Below, in pieces: positions 1-6,819 of a stretch of DNA of 15,440 nt. The translations under genes and the position numbers were made by a program. Positions within the stretch are counted from its first letter, which is position 1. Each line of letters begins with the position of its first letter. Source of the DNA: an uncultured Caulobacterales bacterium (GTDB taxonomy: Bacteria > Pseudomonadota > Alphaproteobacteria > Caulobacterales > Maricaulaceae); NCBI GenBank assembly GCA_938007945.1, contig CALLME010000118.1, positions 1 through 15,440 on the forward strand. Direction: 5' to 3'. The notes below the pieces were generated by a model. The model had not been told where the DNA came from and made no database searches. It was given only the letters and a program-made list of their open reading frames with translations.

Positions 1-149
1 GGGCCGTTGAAACTTTTTACGGATTTTTTGAGCCGTTCTGTCAGCGCCTCTTTCCCAACAGCGAGTGAGGTAAAGCCTGGTCCTGCAAGTTTTGCAAGTC
101 GTAATATATCGGCTAAGTCATCTTTACGGGCGGGACGAGCGATTAACAT
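1..149 (-). CDS. astA: arginine N-succinyltransferase, N-terminal fragment (cut by window edge)
   Basis: The first 49 codons of AstA are present; the rest lies beyond position 1. AstA transfers succinate from succinyl-CoA to the alpha-amino group of arginine, the first step of the cytoplasmic AST arginine catabolic pathway. The translated start, MLIARPARKDDLADILRLAK, followed by a GPGFTSL stretch, matches the AstA N-terminus, where a short acyltransferase beta-strand is followed by a Gly-rich G-G-x-T-S-L segment. The ATG at 149-147 shares its A with the TGA stop of the preceding M20 gene (TGATG), so the two are probably translationally coupled and share one transcript. Identification rests only on this short segment, but the pattern is characteristic. 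An ornithine or other amino-acid N-succinyltransferase of the same family is the main alternative. Confidence 0.82.
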   Translation of the reverse strand, partial: MLIARPARKDDLADILRLAKLAGPGFTSLAVGKEALTERLKKSVKSFNG

Positions 150-1429
150 CAACGTGCTCCCTTTGCGGCAAGCGCTTTGCAGGCTTTGGCGTCAAACTCA
201 CCTGAGGCGAGTTTTAGCAATATGACGGTCGTGAGTTGTGCGCGCGTTACGAGGCTCTCGAGTTTGATAAATTCACGGTCAGAATGAATATCTCCGCCAA
301 TAACGCCAAGCGTATCGACATTTGGGCAGCCCGCCGCCCAAAGGTTATTACCTTCACAAACGCCGCCACTTGGCACCCATTGTATCTTTTGGCCAAGAAG
401 TGCGCCTGCCTGTTTGACCCAATCGAAGACTTGAGCATTAGCGGGCGACATGGGTTTTGGCGGACGCGTGAAGCCACCTGTCAGCTTCGCCGTTATGCCG
501 TCTTTCGCGTCAATCTTTGCGGTCAGAGCCTCAAGTTTTTTCAGCACCCAATCATCATCACCATCTTCTTTGACGCGCACATTAAAGCGTCCGACGGCAA
601 GCTCTGGCACGATATTAGACGCCCCGCCCCCATCAATTTTGGCAATATTAAAAGTGACGCCTTCGCGCTGTCCATTGAGCGCGTCTAGGGCCACCACAAA
701 TTCTGCCATGGCGGCTATGGCGTTACGGCCAAGATGGTGCTCGCGCCCTGCATGGGCGGCGCGACCATTGATGATAAGGGCCCAATTCCCGCTGCCTTTG
801 CGCGCGCCTGCGAGCGAGCCATCAGGCAGAGATGGCTCAAAAGTGAGCCCTACATCCGCCCCGCGACCAAGTTCCATCAGGCGTTTGGAGGATCCAGGTG
901 AGCCAATTTCCTCGTCTGGAGAGAGCAGCACTTTATAGCCGATTTTGCTGGCGTGAGAGCTTTGCTCAAGCGCGGCCAAGGCGGTCATCATAACTAATAT
1001 ACCGCCCTTCATATCTGCTGTGCCGGGGCCGTTAACCGTCTCATCATCAAGATAGCGCGGCGTTTGAAAATGAAAGTCTTTAGGAAAGACCGTGTCATAA
1101 TGCCCTGTGAGCACGAGTTGGATAGGCGCGTTTGGGCGTTTAGAAATTTCAAGCGCAGGCGCATAGTCAACAGTTTTAACCTCGCCCGCAGGCGTGACGT
1201 ATTCCCCTTTAGAGAGGTGTTTATCCATCACATCAGCGTCGAGTTTAGTCGCATAATCGCGCAATAAGCCCCGCATAGCGCTCAGGCCATCTAAATTATG
1301 AGACCCTGAATTTTGCGCAGACCAGTCAAGCAGCGTCGCAACTAAATCCGCCTTTTGCGGCGGGATCGTCTTGATAATATTCTGCTCATCAAGGCTGAGC
1401 TTTAGTTCTGCAAGAGGTGTAGCGACCAT
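149..1429 (-). CDS. M20-family metallohydrolase (CPG2/ArgE/DapE-like), coupled to astA
   Basis: A 426-residue cytoplasmic protein without a signal peptide, of normal length for M20 carboxypeptidases and deacylases. The di-zinc site is complete: H110 and D112 in GHYDTV, D139 in GPGTADMKGG, catalytic E173 and ligand E174 in SPDEEIGSPGS, E198 in TFEPS, and H382 in GGDIHSD. The inserted lid/dimerisation domain (about residues 208-320) carries the usual RAAHAG histidine (H226). The SPDEEIGSPGS region looks closest to glutamate carboxypeptidase (CPG2)-like members. M20 enzymes cleave N-acyl amino acids or C-terminal residues, and DapE in this family removes succinyl groups. Its stop codon overlaps the astA start, so its substrate may be an N-succinyl amino acid; that is inference. 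ATG at 1429 is chosen because the family N-terminus fits. No strong promoter was recognised in the 200 bases upstream. Confidence 0.85.
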   Translation of the reverse strand: MVATPLAELKLSLDEQNIIKTIPPQKADLVATLLDWSAQNSGSHNLDGLSAMRGLLRDYATKLDADVMDKHLSKGEYVTPAGEVKTVDYAPALEISKRPNAPIQLVLTGHYDTVFPKDFHFQTPRYLDDETVNGPGTADMKGGILVMMTALAALEQSSHASKIGYKVLLSPDEEIGSPGSSKRLMELGRGADVGLTFEPSLPDGSLAGARKGSGNWALIINGRAAHAGREHHLGRNAIAAMAEFVVALDALNGQREGVTFNIAKIDGGGASNIVPELAVGRFNVRVKEDGDDDWVLKKLEALTAKIDAKDGITAKLTGGFTRPPKPMSPANAQVFDWVKQAGALLGQKIQWVPSGGVCEGNNLWAAGCPNVDTLGVIGGDIHSDREFIKLESLVTRAQLTTVILLKLASGEFDAKACKALAAKGAR

Positions 1430-1625
1430 AGTCTAGCGCTCCAGAGCGTTCACCACCAAGACCCTGCCCTCACAGCAAGTCGATTGGAAGCTGACTTAAG
1501 CTATCGCGCTAAAGCCGTATTGAACATGCCAAATTTACCGAATTTCACGCAATATTTGCCCTTCACACGGTCTTATCACTTCGCGAAATATATCAAATAC
1601 ACCCAAGGACATGTCTGTTTTTCAT

Positions 1626-1653
1626 AAAAAAACGGGGCCCCGTAGGACCCCGT
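1626..1653 (-). terminator. Rho-independent terminator of the 1676-3112 gene
   Basis: Read on the minus strand, a GC-rich stem (ACGGGGTCC pairing with GGGCCCCGT, one G-T wobble) closes over a four-base loop and is followed by a run of T residues at 1631-1626. It starts about 20 bases after the stop codon of the outer-membrane protein gene, the expected position. Confidence 0.85.
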
Positions 1654-1675
1654 CTCTAAATCTATTTATGTATGC

Positions 1676-3112
1676 CTATTGGCAAGCATACATGTAGTTA
1701 CCGCATGTTTTCATGAAGTGAACAACTGAGCCGTTTGCACTCTGGACGCGGAACGCTTCGCGGTCACGCTCAGATGTGTTGAGCACATAGTAACCGTAAT
1801 GGTGCTGCTCGCCCATACCTAGGATACCACTTGTGCCAACCGGAAGAGTTTCTTCTGAGAACATAAACTCGTTAGCGTCACGGAAGCCGCCTGAATAGCC
1901 CATAGACTTGAACAGATAGTTCAAATAAGCGCGATCAGATGGGTTTGACGTATAACGCTGCTGTAGTTTCGCGTAGAACTGTGACGGTGTGAGGCCGTGC
2001 GAGTCACCAAACTCTGGCATAGTGCCGAGACGTGTAAGTGACTTAGGTGTGCCTTCTACGTTAAAGATAGCGATATTTGATGGGCCACAGACGTTATATG
2101 TTGGCGCCATGACTGTCTGCTGTGGAACAGCTGGACATTGCGCACGATCATAAACAAGTGAACCATCCCAGCATGAGAATGTCTCAGCGGGTGCAGGTTG
2201 CGCAGGACACTGAGCTGCGTCTTCAACAATAGACCCGTCCCAACACTGTACTGTGCGGACTGGTTCAGGCTGTGGAGCACAATCAGCTGCGCTGAGGGCC
2301 ATACATCCATCCCAACAACGATATCCTGTTGGTGCTGATGGAAGGCTCGCGGGTGCAACCATTGGCGCTGCCGCTGCCATAGCTTTCTTTGCGCCACCAA
2401 ATTTATAACGGAAACCCGTCATAACAGAGTGCGCACCCACATCCTCAAATGACATCGCGCCCCCAGAGACCGCACCAAGTGACGCAGCGACTGAACCGTC
2501 AAAGTCAAGATTGTTTGAATTGAGGTAACGGTAATGCGTATCCCATGTCAGGTTGTCAGAGATAGCATAGCCAAGGCCTGCAAGGAGCTGCCACCCGAGA
2601 CCTGTGTCACCGTCTTTGAACGAACAGGCCACGCCTGAACAAACAGGTGTAGACACGTTCACAACGCCAGCCTGGCCCAGAGGTCCGCTTGGGAAGTCGT
2701 GAGCTGTAACTGTTGCTTCACCGCGGACAATACCCACACCCGCACCGACATATGGTTCCCAACGGTTAAAACCGCTGAAATCATAAAGCGCATTAATGAA
2801 ACCTGTTTTAGTTTCGAGCTTTGCTGAGCTGTTTGGGAACTGTGAAACAGCGCCAAGATTTGTAAAAAGCTGCGCCGCATCTAGTTCAAGACGCCAATTA
2901 TTGCCGAAATCATAACCAACACCGGCAGATCCTGCCAGATTGCCTTCTGATTCAACATCACCAACAATATCACCAACGATATCGATATCAGTGTGTGTTC
3001 CGTAACCGAGGTTACCGCGAAGATACCAACCTGCATCGTCTTGTGCCGATGCGAGTGATGGTACGGCCATCAGCGCGCCTGCGGCTACAGCTGACAAAAG
3101 GAATTTTTGCAT
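1676..3112 (-). CDS. outer-membrane beta-barrel protein with Cys-paired linker and unrecognised C-terminal domain
   Basis: A 478-residue exported protein. Residues 1-24 are a Sec signal peptide ending ASA-Q. Residues 26-240 form an OmpA-type eight-stranded barrel, opening GWYLRGNLGYG and closing MTGFRYKFG. An Ala/Pro-rich linker follows, then three short Cys-paired repeats at about 264-280, 288-303 and 312-327, of the form C-W-D-G-x-x-V-x-x-x-x-x-C-P. Residues 338-478 form a domain I do not recognise. It lacks the OmpA peptidoglycan-binding motif seen in the neighbour, is rich in aromatic residues, and ends MKTCGNYMYACQ with two Cys. GGGGAG, a strong ribosome site, precedes the ATG at 3112. 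It lies downstream of the paralogue at 3285-4646 but is separated by a terminator and its own candidate promoter. The barrel assignment is firm; the role of the C-terminus is unknown. Confidence 0.85.
   Translation of the reverse strand: MQKFLLSAVAAGALMAVPSLASAQDDAGWYLRGNLGYGTHTDIDIVGDIVGDVESEGNLAGSAGVGYDFGNNWRLELDAAQLFTNLGAVSQFPNSSAKLETKTGFINALYDFSGFNRWEPYVGAGVGIVRGEATVTAHDFPSGPLGQAGVVNVSTPVCSGVACSFKDGDTGLGWQLLAGLGYAISDNLTWDTHYRYLNSNNLDFDGSVAASLGAVSGGAMSFEDVGAHSVMTGFRYKFGGAKKAMAAAAPMVAPASLPSAPTGYRCWDGCMALSAADCAPQPEPVRTVQCWDGSIVEDAAQCPAQPAPAETFSCWDGSLVYDRAQCPAVPQQTVMAPTYNVCGPSNIAIFNVEGTPKSLTRLGTMPEFGDSHGLTPSQFYAKLQQRYTSNPSDRAYLNYLFKSMGYSGGFRDANEFMFSEETLPVGTSGILGMGEQHHYGYYVLNTSERDREAFRVQSANGSVVHFMKTCGNYMYACQ
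2132..2323 (-). repeat. three Cys-paired C-W-D-G linker repeats (protein-level)
   Basis: Three consecutive 13-residue Cys-to-Cys units lie between barrel and C-terminal domain: CWDGCMALSAADC, CWDGSIVEDAAQC and CWDGSLVYDRAQC. Each is usually followed by P-A-Q or P-A-V. They look like small disulphide-closed beta-hairpins in the periplasm, which is inference. The first unit has an extra Cys. The paralogue at 3285-4646 carries three related units, the last of the form CPDG. Confidence 0.7.
2396..3031 (-). repeat. duplicated barrel-coding block, copy 1
   Basis: This block codes for the barrel of the 1676-3112 protein and is nearly identical at DNA level to 3933-4568. At least 100 bases are identical without a break (2464-2563 equals 4001-4100), silent codon positions included. 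Similarity drops sharply on both sides: the signal peptides and the C-terminal domains differ. This suggests recent gene conversion or a segmental duplication limited to the barrel. Confidence 0.85.
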
Positions 3113-3134
3113 GGTAATCTCCCCAAGATAAAGG

Positions 3135-3152
3135 CGACTCCGATTAGAGTCG
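3135..3152 (-). promoter_or_regulatory. 5'-leader hairpin upstream of the 1676-3112 gene
   Basis: CGACTC and GAGTCG form a perfect six-base-pair stem with a six-base loop, ending 22 bases before the ATG and just upstream of the ribosome site. It may stabilise the leader of an abundant outer-membrane protein mRNA. The regulatory role is inference. Confidence 0.4.
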
Positions 3153-3161
3153 AAAAATTCA

Positions 3162-3196
3162 ATCGTTCATTACAACGATAGCAGGTTGCATATCAA
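3162..3196 (-). promoter_or_regulatory. candidate promoter with overlapping dyad, upstream of the 1676-3112 gene
   Basis: On the minus strand TTGATA (3196-3191) and TGTAAT (3174-3169) sit 16 bases apart, a reasonable sigma-70-type pair. A perfect inverted repeat, ATCGTT and AACGAT separated by six bases (3162-3179), overlaps the -10 element and could be an operator. Both are sequence pattern only. Confidence 0.35.
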
Positions 3197-3229
3197 GTGA
3201 AATTAAAAAGAAGTTAATGTTTTAACTGC

Positions 3230-3259
3230 AAAAAACTCCGCTTGCGTTAACAAGCGGAG
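3230..3259 (-). terminator. Rho-independent terminator of the 3285-4646 gene
   Basis: On the minus strand CTCCGCTTG pairs perfectly with CAAGCGGAG (nine base pairs, six-base loop) and is followed by six T residues. It lies 25 bases after the stop codon of the OmpA-like gene and separates it from the downstream paralogue. Confidence 0.9.
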
Positions 3260-3284
3260 CAGATTCTTAGTAAATAAACCCGTA

Positions 3285-4646
3285 TTAGTTGCTCGGAATG
3301 AACGAACCACCTGTAGAAGACAGACGAATAAGCACTTCTGTGCGACGATTCAGGTCTTCTTTCACGCCATCAGCCGTCTGAACGAACAATTGCGTTTCGC
3401 CTGCGCCTGATGAGGAAATTTTTGCCGCATCAACGCCGTCACGCACGAGTTCGTCACGCGCATCCTGAGCGCGACGCTCTGACAAGCGTTGGTTATAAGC
3501 CGCAGAGCCAACCGTATCCGTGTGACCAACGACAGAAATGCTGTCGACGTTACAGAATTGGCCGATATCAAGGATACGATCGATTTTCGCTTGGGTTTCA
3601 GCAGAACGCGCCTTGTTAAACTCATAGTAAATCGTTTCAGAACGGTATTCCTGACCACAAAGCTCGCCAATAGTAACAGACGAACGTGTCGCAATACACT
3701 GGTTCTGATCAAATACGAGTGTTCCGTCTGGACATGTATATGTCGGCTGAACTGGACACTGCGCTGCATCTGTTACGATAGATCCATCCCAACACTGCAC
3801 TGTACGCACAGGTTCTGGCGCCACTTGCGGCGGACATTCAGATGCATTCATAACTTGGTCGCCATTCCAACATGTGTAGAATGACGGTGCCGCCTCCACC
3901 ACAGGAGCAGCCATTACAGGCTTGGCCTTTGCACCAAATTTATAACGGAAACCCGTCATAACAGAGTGCGCACCCACATCCTCATATGACATCGCACCCG
4001 CAGAGACCGCACCAAGTGACGCAGCGACTGAACCGTCAAAGTCAAGATTGTTTGAATTGAGGTAACGGTAATGCGTATCCCATGTCAGGTTGTCAGAGAT
4101 TGCATAGCCAAGACCTGCAAGGAGCTGCCACCCAAGACCTGTGTCACCATCTTTGAACGAACAGGCCACGCCTGAACAAACAGGTGTAGACACGTTCACA
4201 ACGCCAGCCTGACCCAGAGATCCGCTTGGGAAGTCGTGAGCTGTAACTGTTGCATTGCCGCGAACGATACCCACACCCGCGCCAACATATGGTTCCCAGC
4301 TACCAAAGCCGCTGAAATCATAAATCGCGTTCAAAAAGCCTGTTTTCGTTTCGAGCTTTGCTGAGCTGTTTGGGAACTGTGACACAGCGCCAAGATTTGT
4401 AAAAAGCTGCGCCGCATCTAGTTCAAGACGCCAATTATCACCAAAATCATAGCCGACACCAACAGAGCCTGTCGCATTGCCTTCTGATTCGACATCACCC
4501 ATGACATCGCCAACAATATCGATGTCAGTATGTGTTCCGTAACCAAGATTACCGCGAAGATACCAGCCTGGCTCATCGGCATGTGCTAGAGCAGGAAGTG
4601 ATAGGGCAATTACAGCGCCCGCCGTTGAAAGAAGCAAATGCTTCAT
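3285..4646 (-). CDS. OmpA-family outer-membrane protein (barrel + Cys-paired linker + peptidoglycan-binding domain)
   Basis: A 453-residue protein. Residues 1-23 are a Sec signal peptide (cleavage after AHA). Residues 27-238 are an OmpA-type barrel almost identical to that of the next gene. Three Cys-paired linker units follow at about 257-273, 283-298 and 303-318. Residues 338-441 are an OmpA C-terminal domain with IYYEFNKA, VVGHTDTVGS and NQRLSERRAQ. D377 and R392 match the Asp and Arg that bind diaminopimelate in peptidoglycan. The expected role is to tie the outer membrane to the cell wall. A strong GGAGGA ribosome site precedes the ATG at 4646. It has its own terminator, so it is probably monocistronic. 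Confidence 0.93.
   Translation of the reverse strand: MKHLLLSTAGAVIALSLPALAHADEPGWYLRGNLGYGTHTDIDIVGDVMGDVESEGNATGSVGVGYDFGDNWRLELDAAQLFTNLGAVSQFPNSSAKLETKTGFLNAIYDFSGFGSWEPYVGAGVGIVRGNATVTAHDFPSGSLGQAGVVNVSTPVCSGVACSFKDGDTGLGWQLLAGLGYAISDNLTWDTHYRYLNSNNLDFDGSVAASLGAVSAGAMSYEDVGAHSVMTGFRYKFGAKAKPVMAAPVVEAAPSFYTCWNGDQVMNASECPPQVAPEPVRTVQCWDGSIVTDAAQCPVQPTYTCPDGTLVFDQNQCIATRSSVTIGELCGQEYRSETIYYEFNKARSAETQAKIDRILDIGQFCNVDSISVVGHTDTVGSAAYNQRLSERRAQDARDELVRDGVDAAKISSSGAGETQLFVQTADGVKEDLNRRTEVLIRLSSTGGSFIPSN
3933..4568 (-). repeat. duplicated barrel-coding block, copy 2
   Basis: This is the barrel-coding part of the OmpA-like gene, the partner of 2396-3031. The two copies differ at roughly 16 of about 215 encoded residues and share long stretches without even silent differences. 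Confidence 0.85.
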
Positions 4647-4950
4647 AAGAATTCCTCCGAAAAATTTTTCGCATACTTATAGTATGATGGTGCAACAACG
4701 TGTCTTATAAAGGGGCGTTCCTTAAAAAAAGAAAAATTCGCCTGTAAAGCGTACAAAAATAAGATTTTTTTTCATTAAGTGACTAATTTGCACCAGTTTA
4801 TGGTTAACGCATTAAAATTGCGGGAGCAGCGCCGTAATCTTGCCGTGTTTTGCCCCTGTCTTCGCCTTACTCGCGAGCAAAAACCTACGCATGCGCAACA
4901 TAACGACTGTCGCGCTGAAAAAACCGAGAAATTTGGCTGAGGGAGGAAAA
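4647..4950. other. intergenic stretch between the OmpA-like gene and tRNA-Lys
   Basis: About 300 bases without a convincing gene, AT-rich in the half near the OmpA-like gene. On the minus strand it must hold the promoter and leader of that gene, including a short stem (4672-4686), but I cannot pick a convincing -35/-10 pair. A T-run near 4918-4923 could help end the tRNA transcript. A 29-codon minus-strand frame (ATG near 4902, TAA near 4814) encodes a Lys/Arg-rich peptide that includes MRRFLLASKAKTGAKHGKIT. It has no clear ribosome site and is not called as a gene. Confidence 0.5.
4672..4686 (-). promoter_or_regulatory. 5'-leader hairpin upstream of the OmpA-like gene
   Basis: CATACT and AGTATG form a perfect six-base-pair stem with a three-base loop about 25 bases before the ATG. 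Its placement just upstream of the ribosome site matches the hairpin of the paralogous gene, though the sequences differ. A leader-stabilising role is inference. Confidence 0.35.
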
Positions 4951-5026
4951 TGGTGAGCCCGCAGGGATTCGAACCCTGGACCTACTGATTAAAAGTCAGT
5001 TGCTCTACCAGCTGAGCTACAGGCTC
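4951..5026 (-). tRNA. tRNA-Lys (anticodon UUU)
   Basis: A complete cloverleaf reads on the minus strand. The acceptor is GAGCCTG/CGGGCTC with one G-T pair. The D-arm is GCTCAGCTGGTAGAGC. The anticodon stem ACTGA/TCAGT closes the loop CTTTTAA with anticodon TTT (4993-4991). The T-arm is CAGGG-TTCGAAT-CCCTG. The discriminator base is A and the CCA end is encoded in the genome (4953-4951). It reads AAA and AAG lysine codons. Confidence 0.97.
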
Positions 5027-5040
5027 CCATTTCAGGGCGC

Positions 5041-5069
5041 TAACTAGTCGGGCACCCCTATGAGGTCAA
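5041..5069 (-). promoter_or_regulatory. promoter of tRNA-Lys
   Basis: On the minus strand TTGACC (5069-5064) and TAGTTA (5046-5041) are separated by 17 bases, and the tRNA 5' end follows 15 bases after the -10. The -35 TTGAC core is typical of strong alphaproteobacterial stable-RNA promoters. Confidence 0.6.
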
Positions 5070-5104
5070 GCGTAAATATGCACCCAAAGTGAGAAGAATA
5101 TAAA

Positions 5105-5692
5105 GTGAACCAGATAAATCAGACCTATCGGCCAAATTTTAGCAAATTTCAGCCAATTTTCGCCCTTATCTGTGTGGGTATTTTCTCCACGCTTTCTGCC
5201 TGTAAGACAGTGCCAGATGTCCGCAAAATGCCTAATGGTAAATATAGGCAATCAGTCAAAAATGTGCCCTATGCTGCTGCAACACCGATGCGAGATTTAA
5301 ATATAAAAAACCCAGATGTTCCAGAAGAGCTTGCCGCAGTGACAAATCCCTATGATTTACCAACGGGTCTAAACTGCGCGAGCTTGCTTGACGAAGTATA
5401 CGCGCTTGAAGCGTCAATCGCAGAGAATGCAACTGGCACAGTTGGGAGCCTGCATGAAGACGAAACACGAGCGGGCAATCTGGGCAATGCGGCTGATGTC
5501 ACAACTAAAGCCATTGCAAGTTCGCTGATTCCGTTTCGCGGGGTGGTACGTCTTGCTTCGGGTGCAACTTATAAAGCCAAGCGCAAACGCCGTGCTGATC
5601 AATTAGGCCGAGAACGCATTGGCTTCTTAGTCGGCGTGGGCAGCGCGCGCCGTTGTCCTAGCTTTACGATTGACGTGCCTAATCTGCGCTAA
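5105..5692 (+). CDS. conserved alphaproteobacterial lipoprotein with IPFRG core
   Basis: A 195-residue protein with a long polar N-region, a hydrophobic stretch (about 18-32) and a lipobox LSAC at 30-33, so C33 should be lipidated. The GTG at 5105 is the only plausible start: an in-frame TGA lies just upstream, and GAGAAG at 5091-5096 gives a ribosome site. The mature part has C91 in [10 protein letters not shown], the core [14 protein letters not shown] (141-154), a very basic helix ([10 protein letters not shown]) and C184 in ARRCP. Small exported proteins with a Cys near a helix start, an IPFRG-VR-xxxGA core and a C-terminal Cys recur in Alphaproteobacteria, from memory of the pattern. No function is known to me. 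Its stop codon overlaps the convergent tgt stop by four bases. Confidence 0.8.
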   Translation: MNQINQTYRPNFSKFQPIFALICVGIFSTLSACKTVPDVRKMPNGKYRQSVKNVPYAAATPMRDLNIKNPDVPEELAAVTNPYDLPTGLNCASLLDEVYALEASIAENATGTVGSLHEDETRAGNLGNAADVTTKAIASSLIPFRGVVRLASGATYKAKRKRRADQLGRERIGFLVGVGSARRCPSFTIDVPNLR

Positions 5693-6819
5693 TTTCTAGT
5701 TTTCAGCCCCGCATGAAATGTCTTGCGAAAGGCGGCAAATTCACCCGCGGCAATGGCGGCACGTAAACGCGCCATCAAGTCCTCGAAATAAGCGATATTG
5801 TGCCAACTTAGCAACATAGCCCCCAAGAGCTCTCCGCTGCGAATAAGGTGGTGAACATAAGCTTTGGAATAATCATTTGACGCGACGCAATTTATTGACG
5901 GATCAAGTGGGCTTTCATCTTCGGCAAATTCGGCGCGTTTAATATTATACGGCCCTGCATCAGTCCACACTTGGCCGTGACGCCCGCTGCGCGTGGGGAT
6001 AACGCAATCAAACATATCGACCCCGCGCGCCACCGCTTCTACCAAATCCACAGGCTTACCAACGCCCATTAAGTAACGCGGACGATCGCTTGGCAGATGC
6101 GGCACAGTTACGTCCAGCGTTTCGCACATCGCGTCATGCCCCTCGCCAACGGCCAGCCCACCAATCGCAAAGCCACCGTAGCCGCCTGCTGTCGCCTCTG
6201 CCACGCTAGCTTGCGCGCTCATTTTGCGCAGCTCTGGGAATGTTGAGCCTTGCACAATCGCGAATAAGGTTTGGCTCTCGCGCTCTCCAAATGCCGCAAG
6301 ACTGCGTTGGCCCCACCGCAATGACAACTCCATAGACTTCGCCGCCGCCTCATAAGGGCTAGGAAATTCTGTACATTCATCGAGCTGCATGGAAATGTCT
6401 GCACCAAGAAGGTCGGCTTGAATTTCGATACTGCGTTCAGGGCTCAGCATATGTTTGCTGCCGTCGTGATGAGATTGAAACTCTACCCCTTGCTCGCTCA
6501 TTTTGCGGAGTTTTGACAGCGACCAGACTTGAAACCCACCAGAATCCGTCAAAATCGGGCCGTTCCAGCCCCCGAATTTGTGTAAGCCTCCGAGCCGTTT
6601 TACCCGCTCAGCCCCCGGTCGCAGCATAAGGTGATAAGTGTTGCCAAGGATAATGTCTGCGCCCGCCGCGCGGACTTGGTCCATGTAAACGCCTTTCACC
6701 GTGCCCGCTGTCCCGACAGGCATAAAGGCAGGCGTACGAATATCCCCGCGCGGCGTTTTCAGCTTGCCCGTGCGGGCTTGACCGTCAGAGGCGGCAATTT
6801 CAAATGGGAACTTCGACAT
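5689..6819 (-). CDS. tgt: queuine/preQ1 tRNA-guanine transglycosylase with degenerate zinc site
   Basis: 376 residues, full length. Tgt exchanges the wobble guanine (G34) of tRNAs for Asp, Asn, His and Tyr with preQ1. Catalytic residues are present: D92 in [12 protein letters not shown]147 in DECT, the nucleophile D271 in [16 protein letters not shown], and the substrate-pocket motif GGLAVGEG. The structural zinc site, normally C-x-C-x-x-C plus a distant His, is altered. At the equivalent positions this protein has I309, C311 and S314, with H340 kept in SWHNIAYF, so two of four ligands are missing. The ATG at 6819 is preferred over the GTG at 6831: it overlaps the stop of the upstream oxygenase gene (TAATG), indicating translational coupling. 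Third gene of the queA-oxygenase-tgt operon. Confidence 0.95.
   Translation of the reverse strand: MSKFPFEIAASDGQARTGKLKTPRGDIRTPAFMPVGTAGTVKGVYMDQVRAAGADIILGNTYHLMLRPGAERVKRLGGLHKFGGWNGPILTDSGGFQVWSLSKLRKMSEQGVEFQSHHDGSKHMLSPERSIEIQADLLGADISMQLDECTEFPSPYEAAAKSMELSLRWGQRSLAAFGERESQTLFAIVQGSTFPELRKMSAQASVAEATAGGYGGFAIGGLAVGEGHDAMCETLDVTVPHLPSDRPRYLMGVGKPVDLVEAVARGVDMFDCVIPTRSGRHGQVWTDAGPYNIKRAEFAEDESPLDPSINCVASNDYSKAYVHHLIRSGELLGAMLLSWHNIAYFEDLMARLRAAIAAGEFAAFRKTFHAGLKTRN

Noticed and set aside
236..938. Plus-strand open frames between 236 and 938
   Set aside because: They are shadows of the M20 gene, whose motifs on the minus strand are unmistakable.
4951..5104. Integration (att) site at the tRNA-Lys gene
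   Set aside because: No repeated copy of the tRNA 3' end and no integrase were seen in the window.
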